In this document: piece by piece, positions 54,894 to 63,983 of the stretch | Position numbering within the stretch: the stretch's first letter is position 1 | Layout of the letters: every line of letters begins with the position of its first letter | Source: Uliginosibacterium sp036017065 | GTDB lineage: Bacteria; Pseudomonadota; Gammaproteobacteria; Burkholderiales; Rhodocyclaceae | Direction of reading: 5' to 3' | Length of the DNA: 64,000 bases | Assembly (NCBI RefSeq): GCF_036017065.1 | Contig: NZ_JAYXHR010000001.1 | Span: 1,240,001-1,304,000 of the forward strand | Made by a program: the position numbers and the translations under genes | Notes under the pieces: model-generated | Database searches by the model: none | The model's input: only the letters and a program-made list of their open reading frames with translations | Told to the model about the DNA's origin: nothing

Positions 54894-55648
54894 ACCTGCA
54901 TCTGCAAGGCAAACGCGCCATCGTCACCGGTGGCAGTCGCGGCATCGGCAAGGCCATCGCGCTGGCACTGGCCAGTGAAGGCGTGGATGTCGTCATCGCC
55001 GCGCGCGGCCGCGAGCAACTGGAAGGCGCGGCCCGCGACATCGCCAGCGCCAGCGGGCGCCGCGCGGTGCCGGTGGTCTTCGAGGCGACCAGCAAGGACT
55101 CGGCCGACGCACTGGTGGCGCATGCGGTGGAGGCACTGGGTGGCATCGACATCCTGGTGAACGCCGCCGCCCTGCCCGGCGGTCTGTCGACCGCCACACG
55201 GCTGGCGGACATCGACGACGACAAGGCCTTGCAGGACATCGACATCAAGGTGGTGGGCTACGTGCGCACGGCGCGCGCCGCGGCACCGCATTTCGTGAAG
55301 CAGGGCTGGGGCCGCATCATCAACATCGGTGGCCTGGCCATCCACAAGACCGGCCGGCCGGTCGCGACGCTGCGCAACGTGGGCGTGGCGGCCATCACCA
55401 AGAACCTTGCGGACGAACTGGGGCCGCAGGGCGTCAACGTGGTGGCGGTGCATCCGGGCTCGACGCGTACCGAACGCACGGATGCCGAGGCGGCGCGCGT
55501 CGCCGCGGCCGGCAACACCATCGGCCGCATCGTCACGGCGGAGGAAATCGCCGCGCTGGTGGCCTTTCTCGCCTCGCCGTTGAGTGCCGCCATCAATGGT
55601 GATGCCATCCCCGCCGGCGGCGGTACGCCGGGCAGCATCTACTATTAG
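54890..55648 (+). CDS. Short-chain dehydrogenase/reductase
   Basis: 252 residues. The Rossmann start AIVTGGSRGIGKAIALALA has the TGxxxGxG motif, followed by LVNAAALPGG. The usual catalytic Ser-Tyr-x3-Lys is not obvious: where YxxxK is expected the sequence reads VATLRNVGVAAITKNLA, with no tyrosine, so it may be an atypical or non-catalytic member. The stop is followed by a GGGGCGC hairpin and the glutathione peroxidase gene 45 bp on. Substrate unknown. Confidence 0.8.
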   Translation: MNLHLQGKRAIVTGGSRGIGKAIALALASEGVDVVIAARGREQLEGAARDIASASGRRAVPVVFEATSKDSADALVAHAVEALGGIDILVNAAALPGGLSTATRLADIDDDKALQDIDIKVVGYVRTARAAAPHFVKQGWGRIINIGGLAIHKTGRPVATLRNVGVAAITKNLADELGPQGVNVVAVHPGSTRTERTDAEAARVAAAGNTIGRIVTAEEIAALVAFLASPLSAAINGDAIPAGGGTPGSIYY

Positions 55649-55692
55649 AGGGTCCGGGGCGCGTCCTGCGCCCCGTCAAACCCGGAGGTTCC

Positions 55693-56217
55693 ATGAGCGT
55701 CAGCCCTTCCCCCCAAGCTGCCCCGCACGCACTGCCCCCGTCACAACTGCCCGACCTGCCCCTGCAAAGGCTGGACGGCACGCCGCTCAAGCTGCGCGAC
55801 TACGCCGGCGAGGTGCTGCTGATCGTCAACACCGCCAGCGCCTGCGGCCTGACCCCGCAATACGAAGCGCTGGAAAAACTGCAACGCGACTACTTCAAGC
55901 GCGGCTTCTCGGTACTGGGCTTCCCCTGCAACCAGTTCGGCGCGCAGGAGCCCGGCAGCGCGGAACAGATCGAGAGCTTCTGCAGCACCAACTACGAGAT
56001 CAGTTTTCCGTTGTTCACCAAGGCCGACGTCAATGGCCCGCAGACGCAACCGCTGTACATCTGGCTGAAGCAATCCGCCCCGGGGGCCGAAGGCGGTGCC
56101 GACATCGGCTGGAATTTCGCCAAGTTCCTGGTCGGTCGCGACGGCAGGGTGATCGCCCGCTACGCCCCGAGCACCACACCCGACGAGCTGCGCAGCGCCA
56201 TCGAATCCGCGCTGTAG
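55693..56217 (+). CDS. Glutathione peroxidase-family peroxidase
   Basis: 174 residues. NTASACGLTPQYEALEKL contains the peroxidatic cysteine (about 51), GFPCNQFGAQEPG has the second cysteine and the catalytic Gln, and WNFAKFLVGRDG supplies the Trp-Asn pair. These make the standard Cys/Gln/Trp/Asn set of the Cys-type family, which usually uses thioredoxin. It removes hydroperoxides in the cytoplasm. CGGAGG precedes the ATG. Confidence 0.92.
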   Translation: MSVSPSPQAAPHALPPSQLPDLPLQRLDGTPLKLRDYAGEVLLIVNTASACGLTPQYEALEKLQRDYFKRGFSVLGFPCNQFGAQEPGSAEQIESFCSTNYEISFPLFTKADVNGPQTQPLYIWLKQSAPGAEGGADIGWNFAKFLVGRDGRVIARYAPSTTPDELRSAIESAL

Positions 56218-56301
56218 CCCGGCCCATCCACTCCCACTTCCGCGCACGCCCGCGCGTCCCTCCAACCAGCATCACCAACAGATCGCGAACAGGACTGTCC
56301 C

Positions 56302-57300
56302 ATGAGCATCGCCCGCACCCGCCTCGGCAACACCGGCTTGTCCGTCACCCGCCTGGCCCTCGGCACCATGACCTTCGGCCTGCAGACGGCAGAGGAAACC
56401 TCGCGCCTGATCCTCGACAAGGCGGCGGATGCCGGCATCAACTTCCTGGACACGGCGGACGTCTATCCGCTGGGCGGCACGCTGGAAACCGTGGGCCGCA
56501 CCGAGGAGATCGTCGGCCGCTGGCTGCAGGGACGGCGCGGTGACTTCGTGGTCGCCACCAAGGCGGTCGGCAAGGTCGGCCCCAACGACTGGGACCAGGG
56601 CGCCTCGCGCAAGCACCTGCTGGATGCCATCGACAAGTCGCTCGCGCGTCTCGGCACCGACTACGTGGACCTGTACCAGCTGCACAGCGACGACCCGCTG
56701 ACACCGCTGGACGAAACGCTGGAAGCGCTGGACACCATCGTGCGCAGCGGCCGCGCGCGCTACGTCGGCGTGTCCAACTTCCTCGCTTACCGGCTGGCCC
56801 GCGCGCTGGGTCGTGCGGACGTGTTGCGCGTCGCGCGGCCCGTCTCCGTGCAGCCACGCTACAGCCTGCTGTTCCGCGAGATCGAGCGCGAACTGCTGCC
56901 GCTGGCGCAGGAGGAAGGCGTGGGCGTCATTCCCTACAACCCGCTGGCCGGCGGCCTGCTGACCGGCAAGCACAAGGCCGGCAGCGCACCCACCGCGGGC
57001 ACCCGCTTCACGCTGGGCAGCACCGCGGAGCGCTACCAGGAGCGCTACTGGCACGACCGCGAGTTCGCCAGCGTCGAACGCCTGCAGGCCATCGCCAACG
57101 AGGCCGGCGTGCCGCTGGCCACGCTGTCGGTCGCCTGGGTGCTGGCCAATCCGGCCATCAGCTCGGTGCTGCTGGGCGCCAGCAAGCCGGAGCAACTGGA
57201 CGCCACGCTGGCAGCGGCCAGCTACACGCTGAGCACGGAACTGAAGGCGAAGCTGGACGAAGCCAGCGCGGAGTACCGGCTGGGGGATGCGGCACGCTGA
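56302..57300 (+). CDS. Aldo-keto reductase
   Basis: 332 residues in a TIM-barrel pattern: LGNTGLSVTRLALGTMTFG, NFLDTADVYPLGGT (catalytic Asp and Tyr), FVVATKAVGKVG (Lys), DLYQLHSDDPLTP (His). The C-terminal VLLGASKPEQLDATL is the NADP-binding end. This is the AKR11/YakC-like group of NADPH-dependent aldehyde or ketone reductases. It lies 84 bp after the peroxidase gene and could be cotranscribed with it. Substrate unknown. Confidence 0.9.
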   Translation: MSIARTRLGNTGLSVTRLALGTMTFGLQTAEETSRLILDKAADAGINFLDTADVYPLGGTLETVGRTEEIVGRWLQGRRGDFVVATKAVGKVGPNDWDQGASRKHLLDAIDKSLARLGTDYVDLYQLHSDDPLTPLDETLEALDTIVRSGRARYVGVSNFLAYRLARALGRADVLRVARPVSVQPRYSLLFREIERELLPLAQEEGVGVIPYNPLAGGLLTGKHKAGSAPTAGTRFTLGSTAERYQERYWHDREFASVERLQAIANEAGVPLATLSVAWVLANPAISSVLLGASKPEQLDATLAAASYTLSTELKAKLDEASAEYRLGDAAR

Positions 57301-57618
57301 GCGTGGCGGGTCGAGACGGGGGGCCTGATAGGCGAGTGAGATGTCGGGCTTCGCGTTGCTCAACCCAACCTACGACCTCATCGTGAAGCCACGCAGCAGT
57401 GGCAGGCTGGGTTGAGCGCAGCCACTTGTGTTGAGCTCGCCGAAGCAAGCCCGACACCCCCGCCGCCTTTCTCGATCCATGCGCCATGCCATGCGATGGA
57501 CGCAGGCGCGGTCAAACGCAGCGATGCCCTGAGCTTGTCGAAGGGCGGCCCGACACGCCTCCCCGTCATCCCACGGCCACCGACGCGTTAAACCGGGGCC
57601 ACCGCAAAGGAAAACGCC
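57301..57618. other. 318-bp gap with a family B palindrome
   Basis: Contains the family B repeat at 57342-57455 and a fragment of family C (CCCTGAGCTTGTCGAAGGG, about 57527-57545). No gene or clear promoter was recognised. Confidence 0.55.
57342..57455. repeat. Dispersed palindrome, family B
   Basis: The left arm GTCGGGCTTCGCGTTGCTCA and the inverted right arm GCTCGCCGAAGCAAGCCCGAC-like end (57435-57454) enclose a second inner inverted pair (CAACCCAACCT and GCTGGGTTGAG). Confidence 0.65.
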
Positions 57619-58395
57619 ATGCCCACCTGGGACGAAGCGCAATACCTGAAATTCGCCGACCAGCGCACGCGGCCCTCGCATGAGCTGCTGGCGCGCGTGC
57701 CGCTGCCGGATGCGCCAGGTTCGCCGCGCTTCGTCGTCGACCTCGGCTGCGGTCCGGGCAACTCCACGGCGCTGTTGCAACAACGCTGGCCGGACGCACG
57801 TGTGCTGGGCGTCGACAACTCGCCGGAGATGCTGGCCCGCGCCCGCCGTGACTACCCGGACATCGAGTGGGAAGAAGCGGACATCGGCCACTGGCGCGCG
57901 GCGCAGACGCCGGAGCTGATCTTCGCCAACGCCGCCTTGCAATGGCTGCCGGACCACGAACGCCTGTTCCCCGCCCTGTTCTCGCAACTCGATGCCGGTG
58001 GCGTGATGGCGGTGCAGATGCCGCACAGCTTTGACCAGCCCAGCCACCGCGCCATGCGCGAGATCGAAGGGCCGTGGTCTTCGCTGATCACCAGCACGCG
58101 CAGCTTCTCGCCGGTGTCCCCGGCCGCGTTCTACTACGACCTGCTCGCCCCACAGGCCGCGCACGTCGACCTGTGGCAGACCACCTACGAGCACGTCATG
58201 CCGGACGCACAGGCCATCGTGGAGTGGGTGAAGGGCACCGGCTTGCGGCCCTACCTGAAGGCACTGCCGGATACGCTCCGCAAGGACTACCTCGCCGCCT
58301 ATCTTGCGGCCATCGACCACGCCTACCCGCCGCGCAGCGACGGCAGGCGGCTGTTCTCCTTCCCGCGCCTGTTCCTCGTCGCCGTCCGCCGCTGA
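57619..58395 (+). CDS. tam: Trans-aconitate 2-methyltransferase
   Basis: 258 residues. The opening WDEAQYLKFADQRTRPSHEL is characteristic of Tam, the AdoMet motif is VVDLGCGPGNSTALL (about 38-52) followed by VLGVDNSPEML, and FANAALQWLPDH is the family motif post-I. It methylates trans-aconitate, relieving inhibition of aconitase. It is a single gene, 251 bp before metN, and uses the AdoMet that methionine uptake supports. Confidence 0.9.
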   Translation: MPTWDEAQYLKFADQRTRPSHELLARVPLPDAPGSPRFVVDLGCGPGNSTALLQQRWPDARVLGVDNSPEMLARARRDYPDIEWEEADIGHWRAAQTPELIFANAALQWLPDHERLFPALFSQLDAGGVMAVQMPHSFDQPSHRAMREIEGPWSSLITSTRSFSPVSPAAFYYDLLAPQAAHVDLWQTTYEHVMPDAQAIVEWVKGTGLRPYLKALPDTLRKDYLAAYLAAIDHAYPPRSDGRRLFSFPRLFLVAVRR

Positions 58396-58504
58396 GGCCC
58401 TTGCCGGCCGCGCCGGCCCGCTTGACGGAACGCACGGCTAGTGCGGACAGGATGGCCATGTCTTGTCATCAGTCAATCACGGTGCAGATAGCCAACGAAG
58501 CAGT

Positions 58505-58520
58505 TGGCATTTGCAATGCA
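58505..58520 (+). promoter_or_regulatory. Sigma-54-like (-24/-12) match upstream of metN
   Basis: TGGCATTTGCAATGCA has GG (58506-58507) and GC (58518-58519) with 10 bp between. It would start transcription near 58531, some 116 bp before ATG 58647. The upstream 18-bp element seen at the other two sigma-54-type promoters is not present here. Confidence 0.45.
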
Positions 58521-58532
58521 TGATTGATTGGT

Positions 58533-58560
58533 TTGGCAAGCCCGTCGGGCGCCGTATATT
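58533..58560 (+). promoter_or_regulatory. Sigma-70-like promoter of metNIQ
   Basis: TTGGCA (58533-58538) and TATATT (58555-58560) with a 16-bp spacer form a good -35/-10 pair. It overlaps the start region of the sigma-54-like promoter, so the operon may have both or only this one. Confidence 0.55.
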
Positions 58561-58579
58561 CTCAAGGCATCCCCGCCAC

Positions 58580-58630
58580 CCAAGGAGCCCCTTGGAAACG
58601 ACTCCGTGCCCAGGCTCCGCCGGCCGGAGC
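58580..58630 (+). promoter_or_regulatory. metN leader hairpins
   Basis: Two perfect hairpins lie in the leader: CCAAGG-AGCC-CCTTGG (58580-58595) and GCTCCG-CCGGC-CGGAGC (58614-58630), ending 16 bp before the metN ATG. They may act in translation control or as part of an AdoMet-responsive RNA, but no known riboswitch consensus was recognised. Confidence 0.35.
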
Positions 58631-58646
58631 GGATGCCCGCCACGTC

Positions 58647-59774
58647 ATGATCGAACTCACCAACGTCTCCCAACACTACATCGACGGCCAGGGCAGCCTG
58701 ACCCACGCCGTGCGCGACGTCTCGCTGCAGATTTCCGCCGGCGAGATCTTCGGCATCATCGGCCGCAGCGGCGCCGGCAAGAGCACCCTGGTGCGCAGCC
58801 TCAACCTGCTGCACCGGCCCAGCAGCGGCACCGTGCGCGTGGCCGGTCGCGAACTCACCGCGCTGTCGCCCGAGGCACTGCGTGAAGCGCGGCACGAGAT
58901 CGGCATGATCTTCCAGCACTTCAACCTGCTGTCCTCGCGCACGGTGTACGGCAACGTCGCCCTGCCGCTGGAACTGGCCGGGCAGAGCCGCACGCAGATC
59001 CGCGAAGCGGTGGAGCCGCTGCTGGAACTCGTCGGCCTGGCCGCGCAGCGCGACCGTTACCCTTCGCAACTCAGCGGCGGCCAGAAGCAGCGCGTCGGCA
59101 TCGCCCGCGCACTGGCCAGCCGACCCAAGGTGCTGCTGTCGGACGAGGCCACCTCGGCGCTGGACCCGGAAACCACCCGCGCCATCCTCGACCTGCTGCG
59201 CAAGATCAACCGCGAGCTGGGCCTCACCATCGTGCTCATCACCCACCAGATGCAGGTGGTGAAGCAGATCTGCGACCGCGTGGCCGTCATGGATGCCGGC
59301 CGCATCGTCGAACTGGGCAGCGTGCTGGACGTGTTCCGCCAGCCGCAGCAGGACGTCACCCGCGCGCTGATCGGCGACGTGATCGCCCACGAACTGCCCA
59401 GCGGCATCCTGGAGCGTCTGCGCAGGCAGGACGTAGGCGCCGCGCGCCTGCTGCGCCTGGCCTTCGTCGGCGACGAAGTGGATCGTCCCCTGCTGTCGGA
59501 AGCGGTGCGCCGCTTCGACCTGGACTTCAGCATCCTGCACGGCCAGGTGGACGAGGTGCAGGGCCAGCCCTTCGGCAGCCTCACCATCCTCACCCGCGCA
59601 TCGCAGGCCACGATTGCGGAAGCCAGCGCCTTCCTGGCGGAACATGGCGTCACCACCGAGGACCTCACGGCGCAACTGCTGCCCGCTGCGTCCACCACCG
59701 GCAGTCCCCATCTGACCCTGCTGCGCGGCGACGCCGTGCCGCTCGCCACGGAGGCCCTGAACCGTGTCGCCTGA
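58647..59774 (+). CDS. metN: Methionine ABC transporter ATPase MetN
   Basis: 375 residues from ATG 58647. An ATPase domain with Walker A GRSGAGKST (about 38-46), Q-loop IFQHFNLLSSRTV, signature LSGGQKQRVGIARAL and Walker B LLSDEATSALD, followed by a C-terminal NIL domain (about 285-365) that senses intracellular methionine in E. coli MetN. The Q-loop and SDEATSALD are diagnostic of the methionine group. It is coupled to metI by an 11-bp overlap. Inner-membrane associated, energises methionine import. Confidence 0.95.
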   Translation: MIELTNVSQHYIDGQGSLTHAVRDVSLQISAGEIFGIIGRSGAGKSTLVRSLNLLHRPSSGTVRVAGRELTALSPEALREARHEIGMIFQHFNLLSSRTVYGNVALPLELAGQSRTQIREAVEPLLELVGLAAQRDRYPSQLSGGQKQRVGIARALASRPKVLLSDEATSALDPETTRAILDLLRKINRELGLTIVLITHQMQVVKQICDRVAVMDAGRIVELGSVLDVFRQPQQDVTRALIGDVIAHELPSGILERLRRQDVGAARLLRLAFVGDEVDRPLLSEAVRRFDLDFSILHGQVDEVQGQPFGSLTILTRASQATIAEASAFLAEHGVTTEDLTAQLLPAASTTGSPHLTLLRGDAVPLATEALNRVA

Positions 59775-60417
59775 ACTGCTCGCCCTCTTCTGGGACTCCT
59801 TCCTCGAAACGCTCGCCATGGTCGGCACCGCCGGCATCGTCGGCGCGCTGGTCGGCATTCCGCTCGGCGTCGCGCTGCACGTCACCGACGCGCAGGGCAT
59901 CCTGCCGCACCCCTGGCTGAGCCGCACGCTGGGCATCGTCATCAACGCGGTGCGCTCCACGCCTTTCATCATCCTGCTGGTGGCCGTCATTCCGCTCACC
60001 CGCGTGCTGGCCGGCTCCTCCATCGGCACGGCGGCGGCCATCGTGCCGCTGACCATCGCCGCCGCGCCCTTCATCGCACGACTCGTCGAAACCGCGCTGC
60101 GTGAGGTCGACCGCGGCCTGGTGGAAGCCGCGCAGGCCATGGGCGCCACCAACCTGCAGATCGTCAGCAAGATCCTGCTGCCCGAGGCCCTGCCCGGCAT
60201 CGTCGCGGCCTTCACCGTCACCCTGGTCAGCTTGGTCGGCTACTCCGCAATGGCCGGTGCCATCGGCGGCGGCGGTCTCGGCGACCTGGGCATCCGCTAC
60301 GGCTACCAACGCTTCCTGCCGGAAGTGATGCTGCTGGTCGTGCTGGTGCTGATCGCCTTCGTGCAGATCGTGCAGAGCGCCGGCGACAGGCTGGTGCGCA
60401 AGCTCTCGCACCGCTGA
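59764..60417 (+). CDS. metI: Methionine ABC transporter permease MetI
   Basis: 217 residues from GTG 59764, overlapping metN by 11 bp. About five membrane helices. RSTPFIILLVAVIPLTR and EVDRGLVEAAQAMGATNLQIV-type coupling loop (about residues 115-135), GYSAMAGAIGGGGLGDL and YGYQRF are the conserved MetI segments. It forms the translocation path with MetN and receives substrate from MetQ. Confidence 0.95.
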   Translation: MSPELLALFWDSFLETLAMVGTAGIVGALVGIPLGVALHVTDAQGILPHPWLSRTLGIVINAVRSTPFIILLVAVIPLTRVLAGSSIGTAAAIVPLTIAAAPFIARLVETALREVDRGLVEAAQAMGATNLQIVSKILLPEALPGIVAAFTVTLVSLVGYSAMAGAIGGGGLGDLGIRYGYQRFLPEVMLLVVLVLIAFVQIVQSAGDRLVRKLSHR

Positions 60418-60455
60418 ACGGATACCCCCGGAACAACTCCCCTGAAAGGCAAGAC

Positions 60456-61247
<792 letters not shown>

Positions 61248-61290
61248 GCAGCAGGGCCTGGCTGGAGAGAAGTCGAGTCCAGGGAGGACT

Positions 61291-61324
61291 GGAACGGCCG
61301 GCTGATGCGCCGGCCGTTCCTTTA
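61291..61324 (+). terminator. Terminator after metQ (bidirectional)
   Basis: GGAACGGCCGG (61291-61301) pairs with CCGGCCGTTCC (61310-61320), an 11-bp perfect stem with an 8-nt loop, followed by TTTA. It lies between convergent metQ and the EamA transporter gene, whose stop is at 61322. Confidence 0.8.
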
Positions 61325-62245
61325 CTGCCAGGCCAGCGCCACCACGCCGGCCGCGATGCAGGCCGCGCCGCACAGGCGCGCAGTGCGATCACGTTCCCCC
61401 AGCAGCAAGCCTCCCATCAGCGCCGCGAAGAGCATCGACACCTCGCGCGCCGGGGCGACGCGCGACAGCGGTGCGATCTGCACCGCGTACAACACCAGCA
61501 CGTAGGACACCGGTGCCACCGCGCCGATCAGCAGCGCCGGCTTCCACACCTGCTTCAGGTAGGCGCGGTCCGGCAGTGCCGCCACGCCACCGGCGAACAG
61601 CAGGAGCAGCAACACCATGGGCAGGCGCACCAGGGTGCCGAAGTAGTCCACCGCCACCGGCGACATGCCACCGTACTTCACGGCGTAGCCGTCGATGACG
61701 CTGTAGGCCGCGATGAACAACCCCGTCAGCAGGCCGTAGCCGACACCGGCGCGCAGGCGGTCGCGCTGCGCACGCGCGGCCTCGCCGGTACGTTCGTCTG
61801 CCGCGGCAAACAGGCTGCGCAACATCGCCGGGCCACCGGCGATCAGCACGATGCCGACGACGATCCCCGCCAGCCCGGCCCAGCCACCGACGCCAAGCGC
61901 CTCGCCGAGGAACAAGGTGGCGCACATCGCCGTCACCAGCGGCCCGGAGCCGCGCGCCAGCGGATACACCACGGTCAGGTCGCCGTGGCGGTAGCCGCGC
62001 AGCAGGGTCACGAAGTACAGGGTGTGCAGTAGCGCGCTGGCGAGGATCAGCAGCCACTGAGTGCTGCCGTAGCCACCCAGCTCCTGCCAGCCGAACCAGG
62101 CCCCCGCCGGTGCCCACACGATGGCGTTGGCCAGCCCGGTGATCAGCGCGAAGCGCGTGTCGCCACCGCTCCTTTTGGCGACGAGATTCCAGCTGGCGTG
62201 AATGAGTGCGGCGACGAGGACGAGGCTGAGTGCGAAGGCAGACAT
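61322..62245 (-). CDS. EamA/DMT-family transporter
   Basis: 307 residues with ten hydrophobic segments in two five-helix halves (EamA repeats). SFALSLVLVAALIHASWNLVAKRSG-type helix 1, YPLARGSGPLVTAMCA and the second-repeat ISPLSRVAPAREVSMLFAALMGG-type helix are characteristic. Such proteins export amino acids or metabolites, and cysteine exporters occur in the family, but nothing here fixes the substrate. It is convergent with the methionine operon. Confidence 0.88.
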   Translation of the reverse strand: MSAFALSLVLVAALIHASWNLVAKRSGGDTRFALITGLANAIVWAPAGAWFGWQELGGYGSTQWLLILASALLHTLYFVTLLRGYRHGDLTVVYPLARGSGPLVTAMCATLFLGEALGVGGWAGLAGIVVGIVLIAGGPAMLRSLFAAADERTGEAARAQRDRLRAGVGYGLLTGLFIAAYSVIDGYAVKYGGMSPVAVDYFGTLVRLPMVLLLLLFAGGVAALPDRAYLKQVWKPALLIGAVAPVSYVLVLYAVQIAPLSRVAPAREVSMLFAALMGGLLLGERDRTARLCGAACIAAGVVALAWQ

Positions 62246-62328
62246 GCGCGATTATCGCGTCGGCGCTCGTCGCGCGCTCCTGCGTAGTCGGCATGGGCAC
62301 ATGCCAAGTGGGCAGGTCCGCCTGCGGT

Positions 62329-63051
62329 TCAGACCCGCACCTCGATGCGGCTGCCGCCCAGTTGCGCTTCGATCAGCGCCAGCAGCGGCATCGCATCCAG
62401 CACCGTCACGCGGGAGCGCGCCAGCGCCACCCAGCCCTTGCGCTGCCAGGCGTTGAGGTGCTTGTTCGCGGTGACGCGCGACACGCCGACGCTCTGCGCC
62501 AGCGCCTCCTGCGACAGCACGACCACCGCCTTGCGAGGGTCCGCCTCACTTTCTTCGCCATCGCGCGCGCTCTCCAGCAGGCGCTGCGCCAGCCCCGCCT
62601 GGACGTCGAGGAAACCGGCGTCGGCCACGCGCTCGCTGACGCGCCGCAGTTCACCGCACAGCCGCCTGATGAGGCCTTCCGCCAATGCGGGATCGCCGCG
62701 CACCCCGTGCAGGAAATCTTCCCGCCGCAACACGGCCAGGCTGCAATCGCTCAGCGCGATCGCCGACGCGGAGCGGATGCCGCCATCCAGCACCGCGATT
62801 TCTCCCAGCAGGCTGCCCGCCGTCACCAGGTTCAGCGCGAGCTGGCGGCCATCCAGCGTCTGCAGGCAGATTGACAGCTTGCCGGCGAGCACGAGGTAGA
62901 TCGATTCCGCCCGGTCGCCATGCTGGAACAATATCTGCCGCGCATGCAGGCGACGCGGAATGGCCAGCTCGGCCAGGCGCGCGCGCGTGGCGGCGCCGGC
63001 CTCGCGCAGCACGATGTTCTCGCTCATGAACTTCTGCAGCAGTGCAGACAT
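62329..63051 (-). CDS. Crp/Fnr-family transcriptional regulator
   Basis: 240 residues. A cyclic-nucleotide-binding-type beta roll (about 20-135; ILFQHGDRAESIYLVLAGKL, GEIAVLDGGIRSASA) and a C-terminal winged HTH (LSQEALAQSVGVSRVTANKHL, about 180-200). There are no N-terminal cysteine cluster as in Fnr. The roll keeps the GEIAxLDGxxRSASA phosphate-cassette form, so cyclic nucleotide binding is possible. Divergent from the MipA/OmpV gene, with a strong CRP-like palindrome in between (63102-63121). Confidence 0.9.
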   Translation of the reverse strand: MSALLQKFMSENIVLREAGAATRARLAELAIPRRLHARQILFQHGDRAESIYLVLAGKLSICLQTLDGRQLALNLVTAGSLLGEIAVLDGGIRSASAIALSDCSLAVLRREDFLHGVRGDPALAEGLIRRLCGELRRVSERVADAGFLDVQAGLAQRLLESARDGEESEADPRKAVVVLSQEALAQSVGVSRVTANKHLNAWQRKGWVALARSRVTVLDAMPLLALIEAQLGGSRIEVRV

Positions 63052-63101
63052 GCCGGCCTCCTTGTGCCTCGCCCCGAGTCTTATCGCAGAGGCAGCCAGC
63101 C

Positions 63102-63121
63102 TGTGTAAACAGCTTTACACA
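63102..63121. promoter_or_regulatory. Crp/Fnr-type operator between divergent genes
   Basis: TGTGTAAACAGCTTTACACA is a perfect palindrome of two TGTGTAAA half-sites around CAGC, matching the TGTG-N12-CACA layout of CRP-type sites. It lies 51 bp before the regulator start and 61 bp before the MipA/OmpV start, the expected position for the adjacent regulator. Confidence 0.75.
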
Positions 63122-63182
63122 ACAACACCGCGCGCCCTTCTATAAAGCGCTCCAGTCCTTGGCAAACAACTGGAGACACACC

Positions 63183-63983
63183 ATGCACGCCACCTCACTC
63201 TGCCCTCGTCCCGCGCTGCATCGCGCCGCGTTGCCGACACGGCCCACGCTGTCAGTGCTGCTCCTGCTGGTGTGCGCGTCCGGCAGTGTCGCCGCCGCGG
63301 ACGACGTGCCGGCATCCGCCTGGTCGGTGGGCCTGGGCGTCGGCGCCTTCTCGTCGCCCTTCAAGGGCGCGAAGACCGAGGTGATTCCCCTGCCCTACCT
63401 GGCCTATGAGCGCGATGGCCTCAGCGTCGGCCTGTACGACGTCGACTGGCGCCTGGCGCGGCTGGGGCCGGTGGCACTGTCCGCCGTGGTGGTACCGCGC
63501 TTCCAGATCACCGAGCCGCGCGACTCCGCTTTCCTCGACGGCATGGACAGCCGCCAGTCCACCCTGGAGGCGGGCCTGCGCCTCGCGCTGGAATCCGACC
63601 TTGGCAGCCTGCAGCTGGAGGCCCGCAAGGACGTGCTGAACAAGCACCAGGGCAGCCAGATCTACGCCGGCTACGTGCTGGAATTCCAGGCCGGCCCCGG
63701 GACCATCCTGCCCGGCATCGGCGTCACCTGGCAGAGCAGCAAGCTGGCGGACTACTACTACGGCGTGCGCGCTGCCGAGGCGACGCCACAACGGCCGGCC
63801 TACACGGTGGGCAACGTGTTCATCCCCGGTGCGAGCCTGGAGTTCCGCTACATGCTGGGCAGCAACACCATGCTGATGGCCCGTTTCTCGATGGAGGTGC
63901 TGCCGCAGGATGTCGGCGACAGCCCCATCGTGGACGAGCGCAGGATCTCGCAAGGCATCGCCGGCCTGATCTACCGCTTCTGA
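63183..63983 (+). CDS. MipA/OmpV-family outer membrane protein
   Basis: 266 residues with a signal peptide (TLSVLLLLVCASGSVAAA, cleavage near residue 38). The mature protein is a beta-barrel pattern: WSVGLGVGAFSSPFKGAKTE, LPYLAYERDGLSVGLYDV, DYYYGV and the final RRISQGIAGLIYRF with C-terminal Phe as in outer-membrane proteins. MipA/OmpV proteins are involved in peptidoglycan scaffolding or adaptation to osmotic and antibiotic stress. It is divergent from a Crp/Fnr gene with a shared palindrome and probably under its control. Confidence 0.88.
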   Translation: MHATSLCPRPALHRAALPTRPTLSVLLLLVCASGSVAAADDVPASAWSVGLGVGAFSSPFKGAKTEVIPLPYLAYERDGLSVGLYDVDWRLARLGPVALSAVVVPRFQITEPRDSAFLDGMDSRQSTLEAGLRLALESDLGSLQLEARKDVLNKHQGSQIYAGYVLEFQAGPGTILPGIGVTWQSSKLADYYYGVRAAEATPQRPAYTVGNVFIPGASLEFRYMLGSNTMLMARFSMEVLPQDVGDSPIVDERRISQGIAGLIYRF

